From Hirudinaria manillensis (taxonomy: Eukaryota > Annelida > Clitellata > Hirudinida > Hirudinidae), in NCBI GenBank assembly GCA_034509925.1, contig CM067527.1, forward strand, positions 10,959,501 to 11,023,500: a DNA stretch of 64,000 nucleotides, written 5' to 3'. The notes under the pieces are model-generated. The model had not been told where the DNA came from, made no database searches, and worked only from the letters and a program-made list of their open reading frames with translations. A program made the translations under genes and the position numbers. Below, piece after piece: positions 45,027 through 58,430 of this stretch; positions within the stretch are counted from its first letter, which is position 1, and every line of letters begins with the position of its first letter.

Positions 45027-48000
45027 GTTATTAGTAATAGAAGTAGTGGTAACTGTTTAGCAATACCTTCTTGCTATCTTGTAATTTAAAAAGAACGCAT
45101 CAAAATTAAAACTTCAGTCAATAACGGACGTACCAGGAAGAACCTTGATCCACGACGGAGACGTCATGGAACTCGATCCTGATTCGTTCAGACAGAAACA
45201 GAAAGTCCACCTCTTTCTTCTCAGTGACTCTCTATTGGTCACTCTTTGGCTGCCTGAGAGGTGATTGGTTGGGTTTGTTTGATCTAGCTGATCCATCTAT
45301 TTGAGATGATGTACTTTGTACTATTCCAAACGATGGTATTTGTTATTAGGGTAATTACTACTATTATCATAACCTCAATTATGTGATGAATTTGATCATT
45401 TTTGCTTAAGGAATAAAATTAAAGATAATTATATTATATTAATTATATTGAACATCATCATCATGATGTGATTGTCTGAATGCTTGAACAAACATCTGTT
45501 TCATTTAGAAATCATAGATTAGAACCACTGACTCCCAATATGATTCTTCACAATCGTTTTTTCGATCTGCAGAAAGGGTGCCGTCAAGTACAAGTACCAC
45601 AGCCTGTACGAACTCGACAGCTTGGCTGTCGTCAACGTCAGAGACGACGGATCCCTGGCGAATGCTTTCAAGATCCTCATGTTTCCTGACATTCGCATAT
45701 TTGCCGTTTCCAGTCCCAAGGCGAAGGTGGCGAGACGTTTGATTCCGTCCCGAGCTGAGACAGTAGTAGTTGTAGTTGTGGTAGTAGTTGTGGTAGCAGT
45801 TGTGGTAGCAGTTGTGGTAGTAGTTGCAGAAAAAAAACAATAACTTAAATTCCTTGCAGACTCAAATTTAGAAAACAATTAATTACCTTTTATTCAATTT
45901 TTTGTTCGGCTAATAGTCAAGTTAATTTATACTCATGTAATGGTCCCAGGGTGATCCCTGACCCGTCTGGGGACCTAAAATATTAGGAGAGGTCTTTAGG
46001 ATGTCAATTGGTGCAGGGCTCAATAAATATTTTGAAAGTAGTTGTTGTGAGAAATATTTAGAATGCAATTTATTTATTATTTGCATCTTCTGAAATTCAG
46101 AGACAATGGCTGGACTTGCTCGATCAGACAAAGAGGAACAAATCCAACCAGGAGAACCAAAAGAGGAAGATGGAAGGAGACTCGACGCCTGTTCCACCTC
46201 CCAGGAAGTCGTCATCCAGGAAGGGTGAGGTGGTGGTGGTGGTGGTGATGATGATGAAGATGATGATGGTGGATGTGTTGATGGAAGATGTTTCACATTA
46301 CCATGATAATCATTGCATTGATTGAAATGGCAACACTGGTAATTTGTTCCATAAGAGTCGATGATGATGATGATCTTGGTGGTGGAAGAGTACAAGGAAT
46401 GCATTCTTAATTAGATACTATTATCATAATCACCCTCAATCTTTAGACTCCAGCAATCAACCTTTGAGTCCGGTTCAGTTGACACAAGAGTCTGATTTTC
46501 TGAGGAAGGAGTGGGTGAGAGAATTGCCAGAGGACTTGGACGTGGCCATCGCCCAGAGAGACTTTGAGGGAGCAGTTGAACTCATCCTTAAGAGTGGGGC
46601 TTGTGTTTTGCTTGTTTATTGTTCTATGGATTTACTTTAAGTTAGAATTTATTTTTATAGCAATAATAATTATAATAAATGCAGTGTAATTATTTTGGAG
46701 TGAGCATAACTTATTAAAATGTGTTATGTAATAATTGCCAGCTTTAATTGTTCTTTACTGTTTTATGTTTAGCCAACTATGGGCTACATCTTTCACTGTG
46801 AACAGTAAACTCATTAGTCATAATTCATTTAGTGATAATTTCAACATAATTTTTTGTATTGGATCAAACAAGCCCAACCGATCACCTCTATTGGGCCCTT
46901 CAGTTTGTAAAATAAAATAAATAATTTTTTGTAATCATCAGTCACAGAATACCTGGAAAGCTGTCCTAAGCATATCTCTGTCACTGACTACAGGTGAGGA
47001 CCTTTGGTTTACCAAGTTAACTTCAGTTAATGAATCACAGTCAAGACCTTCTACCTAACCTTAACAACAACAACAACACCTCCATCTTTAAATGCATTTG
47101 ACCGCAGGAGTCGTATAGACCACCGAACGAAACAACTGACGGAAGTGCTCACGCAGGAGCTGAGCATCGGTCCAGAACGATCGATCAGGGGCGGACCGAG
47201 GGCGGCCCGGAGGGCCGTGGCCCAGCTGAACGGGCTCGGAAAGAGCGTCCAGGCCTGCAAGCTGTTCCTGAAGAACAGGAGTGCCATGTGCCGGTACTCG
47301 CTCAAGGGACTCAAGTCGGAGAGCAACACTTTGTTGTACGTCGAAGAGCTGTGCAAGACTTTCTTCAATGGCCTCTTGGAGGTCTCCAAGGAGTTCACCA
47401 AGGCATTCCCGAAGTGCCCTGGAAATCATTCGGGTGTGCAAACATTCGTGGCTATCTTTTTAAAGCTTGTGCCGACGTGTGTGTGTGTGTGTGTGTTTGT
47501 GTTGATATTAAGGTGCTCTTAGATCAATCTGGATGCACTTTTGATTGTCAAATCACTTGTGAAACTCTCTGCCCGGCGAAATCCATGGCAACCGTTGCCG
47601 AGGAAGCTCCTCGACTGTGACGAATGCACCTATTTATTTTGTGTGTTATAGGAGCTTTGTTAACTCTTCCTGATCCATCAGTCATTCAATTGTTCTTATG
47701 CTTTAACAATCATTTAATTAATTATGTAATAATTAGATATTAAGTAAAAGGCTAATAATTTATTAATAATTGATTGCAATTCCCATTGGTTCCGCAGCCT
47801 TCATTTTGTGGTGCAACGAGGAACTGCAGCACTTTGTGAACCTTTTCACGTCACAAGTTTTTGGAAGCAAATTGAACTTCACCACGGTTTCCAGGTCCGT
47901 CGAAAAGGCAAGAAGCAGCTGCAAAAAGGTTGGGGAGACGTTGGGGATTTGGGGGGCTTGTGGGGGAGTTTTTATTAAAACTTTTTGGGAGCAATTTCTT

Positions 48001-49621
48001 GGTATTTAAGGTAAAAAATGAGGATAAATTCATTGGTGGCATGTTTATTGTTTCAGTTTCACATTTAAGCAAATTGATCATTATCAGTGGAATTATTATT
48101 ACTATCATGATAATTAATTATTTCTTTCCAGTTGAGTCAAGCGGGATTGGACCTGGTCTTTCTGCTGGATCGACTCCTTCAGACTCCTCTGTTGCAGATC
48201 ATGCAGCAGGCAGGAGACAACCAGATGGATGCAGTCAGGCACAGAGCATCTGTTAGTTTTATTTGGAAGGAGTGGGAAGTCATTGGAGTTGTTGATTGAT
48301 TTTGGTTGATTGAGGCTGATTTTCAACCGGGAGAAAAATGCTTTCAATCAAAATTGAATGATGATTGATTGATCGTATCAACCATCGATTGATTCTAGGA
48401 CGACCAATGGAGACCGACCAACTTAACGTCTCCGGAAAACTTGAATCGGTTCGAGGAGGACATGATTTCCCAGGGCTTCACAGCTGTTAAGGAATATTCG
48501 TTTAGTGAGTTCAACAACTTATTATAACGAATTCAATTACACATTATGCTATCCCCATAAATGGTATTATTTATATTAAACATTCATGATAAATCTGTTT
48601 GGTACATTTTTTTAATACCAGATCCAGTTACTGTACAACATTTATTGCTTAATTAATTAATTAATAATAATAATAAAGGTTAAAATGTAGCAAAAATTCA
48701 ACTCCTAACAGACCAGTGCTTCAGCTTCCTGACATCCAACACAATCCACTTCTCCAAGTCCTACGTGACCTTCTGCTGCGACCTCTTGAACTTGTACTCC
48801 CCTGACACGAGGCACGGGATCGTCGAAGGTCTCAAGGACATCCTCAACGCCCACGCCCAGCACGTTGTCAGGGCGGCAGAGTCCAAGGAGCGGGCACAGA
48901 GTGTGAGTCGTGACCTTCGTTTCTCTAGGTTGCCGTGGTAACCGTCGAGTGGCGGTGAAAGGGCTCGGCGGGAGTTGCCATTTCGCAATCGGTGTTGATG
49001 AAGAGGAGGAGGAGGAGGATGCATTGATATAAATATTTTCATCTTAAAATTGTATTAGGGAAACTCTTCATATTAATTATTATTATTATTTTGCTGGTGA
49101 AGTACTTAAAGCAGGGTTGGGCAACTACTTTATCTGGTGGGCGGGTGAATATTGGATACTGTGTGCTACTGATACATGCATACCACAGTTAATTACTTAA
49201 TTAGATAGTATAATAGTTGTTAATTATTACTTGTAATATACTTGTTAAAGAAATAAAAGAATAATTTGCCTATCCCTGATCTAAAAAGTCATCAAATATA
49301 GCCATCCAAATGCATTCACTTGATTCTTGATTTTAGACACATTAATAGTAATGTTTAATATATATATATATTTTTATTATTATTATTATTAATCTTATTA
49401 TTAACCTTATATATATATATATAGCAGTTGCATGAGTTTTGCTCACAAGCATTCATATTAAATATTATTATTACTATCTTCGACAGCTCCCTCTGATCAG
49501 AAAGAACGCTGAATTCCTCTCCGGGCCTCTCCTTCAACTGATCAAAAAGAAGCACTTGGATGCAACTGGATTTCAGCTCGAAGAATTGGATCCTCTCAGG
49601 GATAGACTGAAGAGCATCTGA
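43803..49621 (+). CDS. EXOC8: Exocyst complex component 8 (Exo84)
   Basis: Subunit of the octameric exocyst that tethers secretory vesicles to the plasma membrane; its PH domain is known to bind Ral GTPase. Fifteen exons: 43803-43854, 44012-44206, 44483-44578, 44779-44873, 45118-45260, 45573-45726, 46101-46224, 46447-46593, 46942-46993, 47108-47433, 47798-47928, 48132-48251, 48399-48504, 48712-48902, 49487-49621. Total 2067 nt, 688 residues plus TGA, against 725 in human. The N-terminal coiled coil has KNVYKNYSQFIETAKEIS and EMYQLSHLLTEQK. The PH domain is at about 145-255 (LLEKVEGC, HLFLLSDSLLVTLWLPER, AVVNVRDD, RQWLDLLDQT). The C-terminal helical repeats begin ELPEDLDVAIAQRDFEGAVE and include RSIRGGPRAARRAVAQL. 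All junctions keep phase. Confidence 0.97.
44996..45040. repeat. (TTA)n microsatellite
   Basis: att/tta run in an EXOC8 intron. Confidence 0.9.
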
Positions 49622-49912
49622 ACGAACGAGTCCCGGACGGATCGCCACGCATCGTTTATGCTAATTGCCTTCTTTAATTTATGCGAGACCCTCCCGAGAG
49701 CCGGAGCCTTTGCTTAGAGCCTAGGACGGTTAGCTAATAATTGTGAATGAATACATTATTTGGCTGTGATGCCTTATTAGTTGGCCACGAGGTGACGTTC
49801 AATTATCGTTATCTGCAAAATGGCGAATATCGCTTCTGATTGTGATAGTCAATCATACTTTGTCATTTCTGAGATTGGCAATTAGTTAGTTAAGTAATTA
49901 ATTAATTTGTAA

Positions 49913-49918
49913 AATAAA
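49913..49918 (+). terminator. Candidate poly(A) signal of EXOC8
   Basis: AATAAA about 290 bases after the EXOC8 stop. Confidence 0.45.
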
Positions 49919-52900
49919 TTAGTCTTGCAATCGTTATCATTATTATTGCAACGTTTTCCTGCTTTCCAATTATCTGTGTTTCCAAAATAATAACGGTTTT
50001 TAAATTTTTTTAAATTATTATCATTTGCCATTTGCGGTGGAAATTATGTGGCTCTACTAAAATAGACCTGTATAATAATAGTAATTATTGTTGTTGCTGT
50101 GCAGCCTGTACGGATTCGAGAATTTTCATTCGCGAAGTATTGCTGACCTCCCAAATCTTAAGCTAAATAACTTTCAAGGTTCAATGCTTGCGAGGCATTC
50201 AAAGTCTTTCATTCATTTTTGTTCTCTTTTTTTTTTATTTATTTTTTTTTAGAAGTTGCCACCGGCGACACTTTGCAATGTCATTGTTGATTGCCATAGA
50301 AATTGAATGTCTTTGGTTGGCTGATTAATCGATTTGGAATCCCGCAAAAGCGTTAATGCAGTCGGAAGGATGGACAGAGTGACGGAGGAACTGAAGGGCG
50401 TACTTTGCACGCGAGAGCTCGGCGATGTTTAATCCGTTTTTGGGGGAAGGGATTTGTCATCATCATCATCATCATCGTGGATTGTAAATTTTTAAATTAA
50501 TTTGCTGTTGGTCTAGTTTCTGTGCTCTTTCCTCTGCATGTTTTTGTCTTTTGGAGTCATACCATGCATGACTTTGATGCACTCTGCTCCTGCTGCAACC
50601 TTCAAAATGAATGTAAGTTTTTGTCGTGGGCAGCCTGCTTGTTAATTATACACCTCCCTTTGCTGTGATTAGTTGATTTTAAAATAACCTTCTATGCTTT
50701 TAACATGTTTATTTATTTATTGCTCATCAGATTCAATCATTACCAAGCTGGCACAAAGATGAGTCATAATTGGATAATTGCATTAAAATTATTCCTTGCA
50801 TCCTCCTACTAGTTGTGACCTAACGACTTCTCAACGCATTCGATTGGTAGACCAGGATTTTCGGGGCATGGCATTTGCTGCAAATTTTTGGAAATTTGAT
50901 GATTGACTGATAGCTCAGCTCAGAGAAATTCAATAACATTAATATGGCTCTAGCAACATTATAGCAACTGTACGTAGAACTTTCTATGATTTGCATTAAA
51001 TGTTCTAATCGTTTGTTATTATTATATTCGATTAAAACTTAACTCATTTGCAAATTGAATGTGTGAACTATAAAAATAAACCAGGGAGGATTTAGGCATT
51101 TAGAATATTTTTATTGCAAATCAAACTTCACAGAATGGGCATAATGTCAGTTCAATAGGTTCAAACGATCGGAATGAATCAATGATGAATTTCAAACGAA
51201 GCCAGATTGTGGTGACCTCGTCAGTGAACTTACAGGTTATTAAATAGTTATCCTATGATGATCACGAAGAAATGTACTAATTAAAACAATTAAATTATTA
51301 ATTATGTATTAATTAAAATGATATTTTTAATAATTTGAGCACTGGCATGTGCCGGGTTTGTAACACTGTAGAGGAGTTGGGTCGTCATGGCAAGTGATAT
51401 GGTTACAGGAGATTCTATGAGATGTAATGTCATAATGTCTTGCACTCAAAGCTTAGCTGTTTGCACCAACATACCTTCTATAATGTCCATCATAAACCAT
51501 TACTAATGGATTTTTTATGAACTCTTGCCAATGTCTCTGCTACTCACTTCCATCGTCATCATCACCGCCAGAGTCATTGCCACAATCATCGCTATTGTAA
51601 TTATAGTCACATGAGCACATCGAGTGGTGCTAAGAATTCGGCACGCAGCAGTATCTGTAATGATACGGCTATCGATCCTCCATTGATATCAAAGGTCAAG
51701 GACTAAGACAGCAAAGAGGCTGAGCCGGAACTCTCCTATTGGCTGGTTAGAGTTAGGTGAGAAGGTGCTTTGCTAAAGGAATGAAACACCCACTCAACCA
51801 ATCACAATCTTCCTGGAGTGGTTGATTAGTAGCCACTGTTTCATTAAAAAGGAAGGATTTAAGACAATAGCAGCAGGATACACTCAGCAAATGGCTGTTA
51901 CAGTCTGTCCCGAAACATAAACACAATATTTAATGAATGTGATTAAATATAATTATACAATCCAAATACTTGTATCTTCTTCCTGAATAATCTTGCATCC
52001 AGAATGGCAGCTGCGAGACCATGGTGCATGCATATGCATAGCATGATTAATAAGTTAGATGTCGCCAACAACTGGGCAGCTACTCGTCGAGCCTAGTTTG
52101 CCCGTATTTATTATGATAATCTCATTTTCCTCTCTTATATCATTAATATTCAATGATTAGTTCAGTTCAGTTCCACATTTCAGTCATTCTTTGTTGACCT
52201 TTGCTTCACCAATCATCATCATCATTATCATCATCATTGTCATTACTACCATTTCCCTTCACCAAGCAAAATGAATGTCAAGGCATTCACCATTCTGTTA
52301 CAATCACTCAGGTGACCTTATAAACCTTGTGCTGCAATCACCAAATCCCACCTAATGTCATATAAATAATATTAATAATAATAATAATGCATTAATAAGT
52401 GAATATTTATCTAAATATTAGTCATCCACAATACAACATATTATAATTACATCCCACCTAAATGGACTGTGGACTTGAAAATAGCATTCTAACTACCACG
52501 AACAATGGAATGAAATGGATGGATGGAAATAAGGAGAAACGAATAGCCAGATCCAAAGCAGACGACAGCTCAATGCCACTGCATAGCCCTTCTACTGGCA
52601 GCTTCCAATAACATTAAATCAAGGAAGAGCTGGCCACTGAAGAACCTAGCATTCGGTCATAAGTGAGTGAAAGACTCTGCCCAGTAAGTCAGGTATTGGA
52701 ATATCCTTTGGTGGGTAGCTGGACCAATCGATCTGAAATGGCTTGTCTGTTCCATGTCCTTGGATAAATGGCTGACTGATCTACCAAATTATTAATGGAT
52801 TGGACCATCCAGAACTTGATGTGTGAACTAAAGACTTTGAAGTTTATAAAGAACCCAAGATGAGGGGAACAAAAATACATAACTCTAATCACACGATACT

Positions 52901-55066
52901 TTTATACCTACAAAACAAGCCTGTTGTCCTTGTTACCATTTTTGTTGCAAACCAAGTTATTAATCCATCAAATATCAGATTCCACCTAAAAAAAACTATT
53001 AGAAATTCTAACCGATCTTAATTCAGATTCCTGGAAATGAGCAGATATGCTTTGAGAAATTTCTTTTTATTCCATTTTGAGAAGGAGTTGACAACCCATC
53101 CGATATGATCCTGGAACATTCCCAACCTCGTTCGGATCCAACACCAACTTCATTGAAATAAAAACACGTCCATCAACTTTTACAATGAAATAAAAACCGC
53201 AAGATATTCAATTTCTGATTGCAACCCTATACACAATATCAGCAATATCGTACAGTTTCTTCTGGCAAAAATCTCTAGAAATGCACATGCAACGTCAAAG
53301 GCAGGCCATTCATCAGCTTAGGAATGTCAGTGATGACACCCACAAGAATGAGCTGGTTTACAGCTATTATTAGGTCAAAGCATAACTAGCAAATATTTCA
53401 AGACTCACTTTTACTGGTCAGTCTGGGGGCACAGAAGATTTGTCTACAACCTGAGATCCTTTCAAATCTCATAAACGTCAGCTCGCTATTCCAGTTCGTA
53501 GCTTGGACAACGTGGTTGAATCAAGACTGATCACGCCAGTCTAGACTATCGGTTACGAGGAAAATCCGGAAAGGAAACTTCGAGAACCATCAGCAGCTTC
53601 AGACAACGTAGATTAGCTCTTAATTAGGCAGCTTGAATGAGGAATTTAGCCACAAGTCTGCCCAGTTAAAAGCCAGTCCAAAACGTTCGTTGTCGCAACG
53701 TGGTCTCGTGAAAATAGCAGAAATCCTCACCAATCGGAAGAATGTAATGCTCGCAAACTCACCAGACGCCATGAAAGAAGGCTTAAATTCAATATCCGAT
53801 GCTCTCCACCGCCCGATAAACCCATTTTAGTCAGTTTTCAATGAGCACGCTACCTACTTTCTAATCTAATTACGACGCTAAAATGCCGAAAATGCCCTGT
53901 TTTTCAGCAGAATTCTCTAGCACGTTGGTCTTCTAATCATCCGAACTCGCTGGTAATAATAGAATAAATTATTTCAAAATTAAGGCCTAACATCAGCTAA
54001 ATACAAGGCCGGCCGCGAACGTAGCACTCCCATTAGTACAGCGTTAGCATAACATGTCTAGACAAAACTCGTAAAAAATAAGCGCGATTTAAAACAAATT
54101 CCAGCTTGTATTGATGAAAGAATTAGTTTAGAATTTAGAAACTATTTCAGACGTGATCGTTAATATTTAAATTAGCATATAATTAATAATAACCGGTCGG
54201 CTGTCAGTTGTTGATGAATCAGCATTGAGAAACGTCAAACTGTTAAGAGTTGTACGGGCCCGGACAGGAGCTAGAAGGTTTGCTCTCCATTTTCAGAATA
54301 TCTAAAACGAATAAAAATTATCATCTAATATGTCTGCTTGCCCCCTCGGCTCGCCGGCCTGCCTCCGAGTCTAAACCAACTTATTTCTCATTTGTGCTGA
54401 CCTCCGAATGTATAGCTCTTTTATACACATATCAGACACAGCAACCAAAGCTACAGGCTCAAGAGGCTGGCGTTTTGTGAGAGCAAATACGAAATTTCTC
54501 ACAATTGCGTCTAAATTTTTCGTTTTCCAACTACAATGTCCTAATAAAACTTTGAAAATTTTGTTCTAATTAAATATTTGTCACCGTAATCTGAAGTGAT
54601 CAGCTGTAGCAACTTCTCAATCAGCTGACAGCCAACCAATAGGATAATTTCCTGCGCTATTAAAGATGTCGCTACGTTCCATCAGGGAAGGTGTCGATTA
54701 CCGGCATTTTGTAAAATTTTGTTCAAGCAAAGTACTTCTTTTGATTTAGACAAATATGTTTAATATTTTGACGAATATTTTTTTCAATATTATTTTGCAA
54801 AAATAATAGGGCTCTGAAAGATTTTAGCTGATCAAAATGTCGGTTTTTCTGGGCGACACCTTTTACTTTGGTTCTTTGTTATGACTATATTAGGTAATTG
54901 CGTTTATTTTTTTCTAGCTTTTAACTTCATTTTCGGTAAATACTTATTTTGGAAGTTTTAAAATATTTCTTAAATTTTAGTTTATTAATTTCTAAGCTTT
55001 TAGCCTAATGTGGAAGTTTGCTTTTTCACCAGTATGTCTGTTCGTGCTCCGAGACCGATTACCGAA

Positions 55067-55129
55067 TGAGGAGTTAATTTGGATGGAAAAATACTTTTTT
55101 TCTTATCAACGAACATAGCAGAAGGAATT
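55067..55129. repeat. FBPase leader segment duplicated at 59491-59553
   Basis: The ~63-base stretch from tgaggagttaatttgg to agcagaaggaatt recurs at 59491-59553 with roughly a quarter of positions changed. This copy lies just before the FBPase ATG; the other abuts the CEP104 3' end. Confidence 0.7.
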
Positions 55130-55151
55130 TCTTCTGTCACTTGCTAACATC

Positions 55152-57711
55152 ATGAGAGCCACAACTCAGACGAGCAGAGTGGCTGTGACGCTGACTAAAT
55201 TCGTACTGGAACAAGAGCAGGCAAATAATGTAAAGTTCAAGGACCTCGCGCAACTGATGAACGCCATACAAACGGCTATCAAAGCTGCTTCGAACATCGT
55301 TAGGAGAGCTGGTCTAAAGCAGTAGTGAGTGTATGGAGGAAACAAGCAATTTTTAATTCAATGTGGCATAATTGATTTTTAGTCAGCTCTTTAGTATAAC
55401 TTCTTTTTTTTACTTTCTTTTCTTTTTGATAGCACAGGGCTTGAAAAGCCATGGCATTCTGCCTACTACGAGCAAAATCTCGAGGAGACAGTGAAGACAC
55501 TAATGATCAACATGCTCAAGTCTTCCTATACCACATCAGTCCTCGTGGTGCCTGGAGAAGATGCCATAATTGTAGAGAAAGAGAAACAGGTAAACTTATC
55601 TACTTAAACCCATCTCAATTTTGGAGAAAATTGCCAATTTACTGTAATTATGTACTAATTAGGCCAGCTGTATGAACACAGACTTCAAGATGTTTTTGTA
55701 ATAGTTTTGCATTTGATTCTAATTCAATTATATCTTTGTTTTTCAGGGTGATTATGTTGTCTGTCTAGATCCATTAGATGGAACATCCAATATTGAAAGC
55801 CTTGTTCCAGTAGGAACTATATTTGGAATCTTCAAAAAGGTGATTTGTTGTTTTGTGATTTTAATAGTCTATCAAAATTTTGAATATAAAACAACAAACC
55901 TAGACTCAGGGCTATAATGTTTTTAGAAAATGTTTAGAAAGTGCCTAGTATTCCTACTAAAAATGATAGGCATCGTTTGTTTATTTATAGCAATCTCAGG
56001 ATATCCCTTCATCTGATGATGCCCTACAGAAAGGTAGAAATCTACTGGCAGCAGGGTATGCCCTCTATGGCAGTGCCACTGTTCTAGCTCTTTCTCTAGG
56101 TCATGGAGTTCAGGAATTTTTGTTGGATCCTGTAAGATTTGGATTTGAATTGCTATTTTCTACAAACTGACAGAAATTACTGACCAGAATCAGAACATTC
56201 TGTCATAGAATCAGAAATATTCTATCATTATTTATTTTTGAGTTTTTTTTTATTATAAAATCTTTTATAATTGCTGCTATTACTGCACTTGTCTGAAATT
56301 TTGTTATCATTCAACATTATCATCTTAATCTCCATCCTGCAGAACATCGGGGAATTTGTCCTGACGAGCTCCAATGTCCGAATACCAGAGAAAGGTCACA
56401 TCTACTCCATCAATGAAGGATATTCAAAGTTCTGGTATGCACCTGTTAAGAAGTACATTGAGTCACTCAAGAATCCTCAGGTGAGCTTTTGACAACATTT
56501 GGGAGGTGTTTCTTTGATTATAATATAATAAGTTGGCATGTATAAGTCAGTTGCTTATGTTCATCAGACAAGATGGTGGTAGTTAAGAATGAAAAGAGGT
56601 AAATATATGAATTTAATCGGTGATTGGTAGTCATTCATTAGAATGCTCTAACTGATTATTGATGCAAGTCAAAAGTAAGATTTTGTAAGTTTCTGATCCT
56701 TGAATCAAGGAGTCATAAATCTTAATTGCCATTAGATTGTATCAGAATTTTGAGGAGGTATGCTAGGCTGGGCTGGAACACCAACTGCCAGATGCAATAA
56801 TAAATAATTAGGGAGGTGCTAAACTGGATTAGAATGCTGATTAGGAAATATCTGGCCTAAAGACTGGAGTTTGCTGACCCCTGCTTTATCCATTGAGCAA
56901 TATGTTATCAACACGAGGACTTTAACATGTAAATGATGTCTAACTTTCCACTAAAGGAACTAAAATCACTATAGGCAAAAATGAAATGCACTTTTGCTTG
57001 CTTTAACATTCATCAACGTTTCCTTAGGGAAGCGGTGACAGTCCGTACATTGGCAGATACATCGGGACAATGGTCGCAGACGTGCACAGAACCTTGAAGT
57101 ATGGTGGCATCTTCATGTACCCTTGTACCAAGGACTGCATCAAGGGAAAGGTTTGACCTTTTTTTACAAGTTAGACGATCAGCCATGTTGTTTGCATCGG
57201 TTTACGAGTTACCTCAGATAACTGCGTTCCCCTTTTTGCTCTATTTGTTAATAACAATGGCATCACGTTCGAAACCCAGCCACTGTCACAAGCATTCTTG
57301 GACAGGAAGGAGTTCTATGTAAATGGTTGCACCTTGGATGCTAAGCTTCACATAAATCGACTGCATTTGTGTTTACATTGGTGGTGATGTTGACAACATA
57401 GGCAAGGAAGGCTGGATTGAGAGTCTGAGCGATTAATCCCAAAATGAAACTGGGAGCAGCAGAGTGGTGGGAAAGTTTGTCCTGGGTTTTTTTTTTTTAT
57501 GGTATTATTCATTTTCACACAGCTGAGGCTGCTGTATGAGTGCATTCCAATGGCATTCTTGGTGGAGCAAGCTGGAGGTAAAGCTATCACCACACTGTGG
57601 TCCATGTCCCCAATACTAGATGTACAGCCAGATTCAGTACACCAAAAGGTCCCAATTTTTCTCGGATCAACGAAGAATGTCGACGATGCCTTATCCTGTT
57701 TTGATGCTTAA
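55152..57711 (+). CDS. Divergent fructose-1,6-bisphosphatase, probable pseudoenzyme
   Basis: Seven exons: 55152-55324, 55433-55589, 55747-55839, 55991-56131, 56343-56480, 57028-57150, 57523-57711. Total 1014 nt, 337 residues plus TAA, against 338 in human FBP1, all phases agreeing. Kept: [10 protein letters not shown] (metal ligands Asp118, Asp121), SINEGYSKF and [14 protein letters not shown] (substrate site), the Tyr of KYGGIF, Lys before LRLLYE, and the Glu of YECIPMAF (Glu280). Lost: by ungapped comparison (both 25 residues from the shared Tyr to NMLKSS) the dynamic loop is [18 protein letters not shown], so Asn64, Asp68 and Asp74 read Trp, Tyr and Glu. The Glu97-Glu98 pair becomes Pro-Gly before a single Glu-Asp. 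The AMP site is also altered (Lys112 to Asp, Arg140 to Lys). Residue numbers follow mature mammalian FBPase from memory. Fold and substrate binding are plausible; catalysis by the normal mechanism is doubtful. Confidence 0.9.
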
Positions 57712-57828
57712 ATAGGAGATGATGTATCTTAAGTCCCACTATGGGAATCGTGTGGGTAGGGAAATGTTATCAGGAGCCTGCTAGCTCTCGTAAATGCACT
57801 GAATTGACTTTGTTACTTCGACTATGAT

Positions 57829-57834
57829 AATAAA
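57829..57834 (+). terminator. Poly(A) signal of the FBPase-like gene
   Basis: AATAAA 118 bases after the stop codon. Confidence 0.6.
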
Positions 57835-58139
57835 GCAGAAATAAATTTCTATGTTTTAATAAATTAGTGGAAATGAATCATTTTTCATTTTTTGTTATTT
57901 GTGAGGCTGGTAAGCTAATTCCACATTCAGAATGGTTTAGAATACAGTTGACTTGATCCAAGCAGAAGCTTTTTTTTAGTAACAATGTCAACAACCTATT
58001 TTGCTTTGATTTGCAAGTTAGGATGTTATCTTTCATCAATGAAATTAAAAAATATAAATTGATATCAAATTTGCATTCATTTTGGAAGCCTTTTCCTACC
58101 AATGTCATGCTAAACATTTCATTTCAAATAACATTAGTA

Positions 58140-58430
58140 AACAACATTGGTAGGTTTCATCAATAACATCATTACTCTATCATCAAAATGGTCCTTACAA
58201 TATCTAATAAAAAAAATATGAAAAGATGGGGAGGTGTTCATGCAGGTTTGATGATTGAGCTATTTCCTTGTTCAGAAGAAGAGTCCAGGTTGGATAAGGT
58301 GGATCCTCCATGGATTTTCACCCTTGCATACAATGCCCTGCAGATGCACCTTCGTGATCCCAGAGATCTTGTTAGGTGAAAAAGTTACTTTGTGACTAGA
58401 AAATAAAATTTAGACTGAAAAAAAATTAAA
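58140..58430 (-). pseudogene. Decayed copy of the last CEP104 exon
   Basis: This stretch matches 59575-59870, which contains the real last exon of CEP104. Shared blocks include ggtggatcctccatg, aatatgaaaag-like tracts, and the flank ttactttgt(g/a)actagaaa. On the minus strand it reads ...GIVCKGENPWRIHLIQPGLFF, against GSIVHEDENSWRIHLTQSGLC in the real exon. The zinc-binding CPIC pair has become VHLQ and the final Cys is Phe, so it would not fold as the terminal zinc finger. It could in principle serve as an alternative terminal exon, but the lost ligands argue for decay. Confidence 0.7.

Larger units (their letters stand above)
49622..55151. other. 5.5 kb without a recognised gene
   Basis: Begins with the EXOC8 3' UTR (AATAAA at 49913-49918) and ends with the FBPase leader. 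The middle has scattered atc runs (50458-50475, 52210-52240) and short frames such as 53633-53830 and 54250-54480. None has splice support or a recognisable motif, and I found no transposon ends. Confidence 0.5.

Noticed and set aside
51636-51650. aattcggcacgcag, similar to a cDNA-library adaptor
   Set aside because: Differs from the usual adaptor and sits in continuous sequence. Most likely coincidence.
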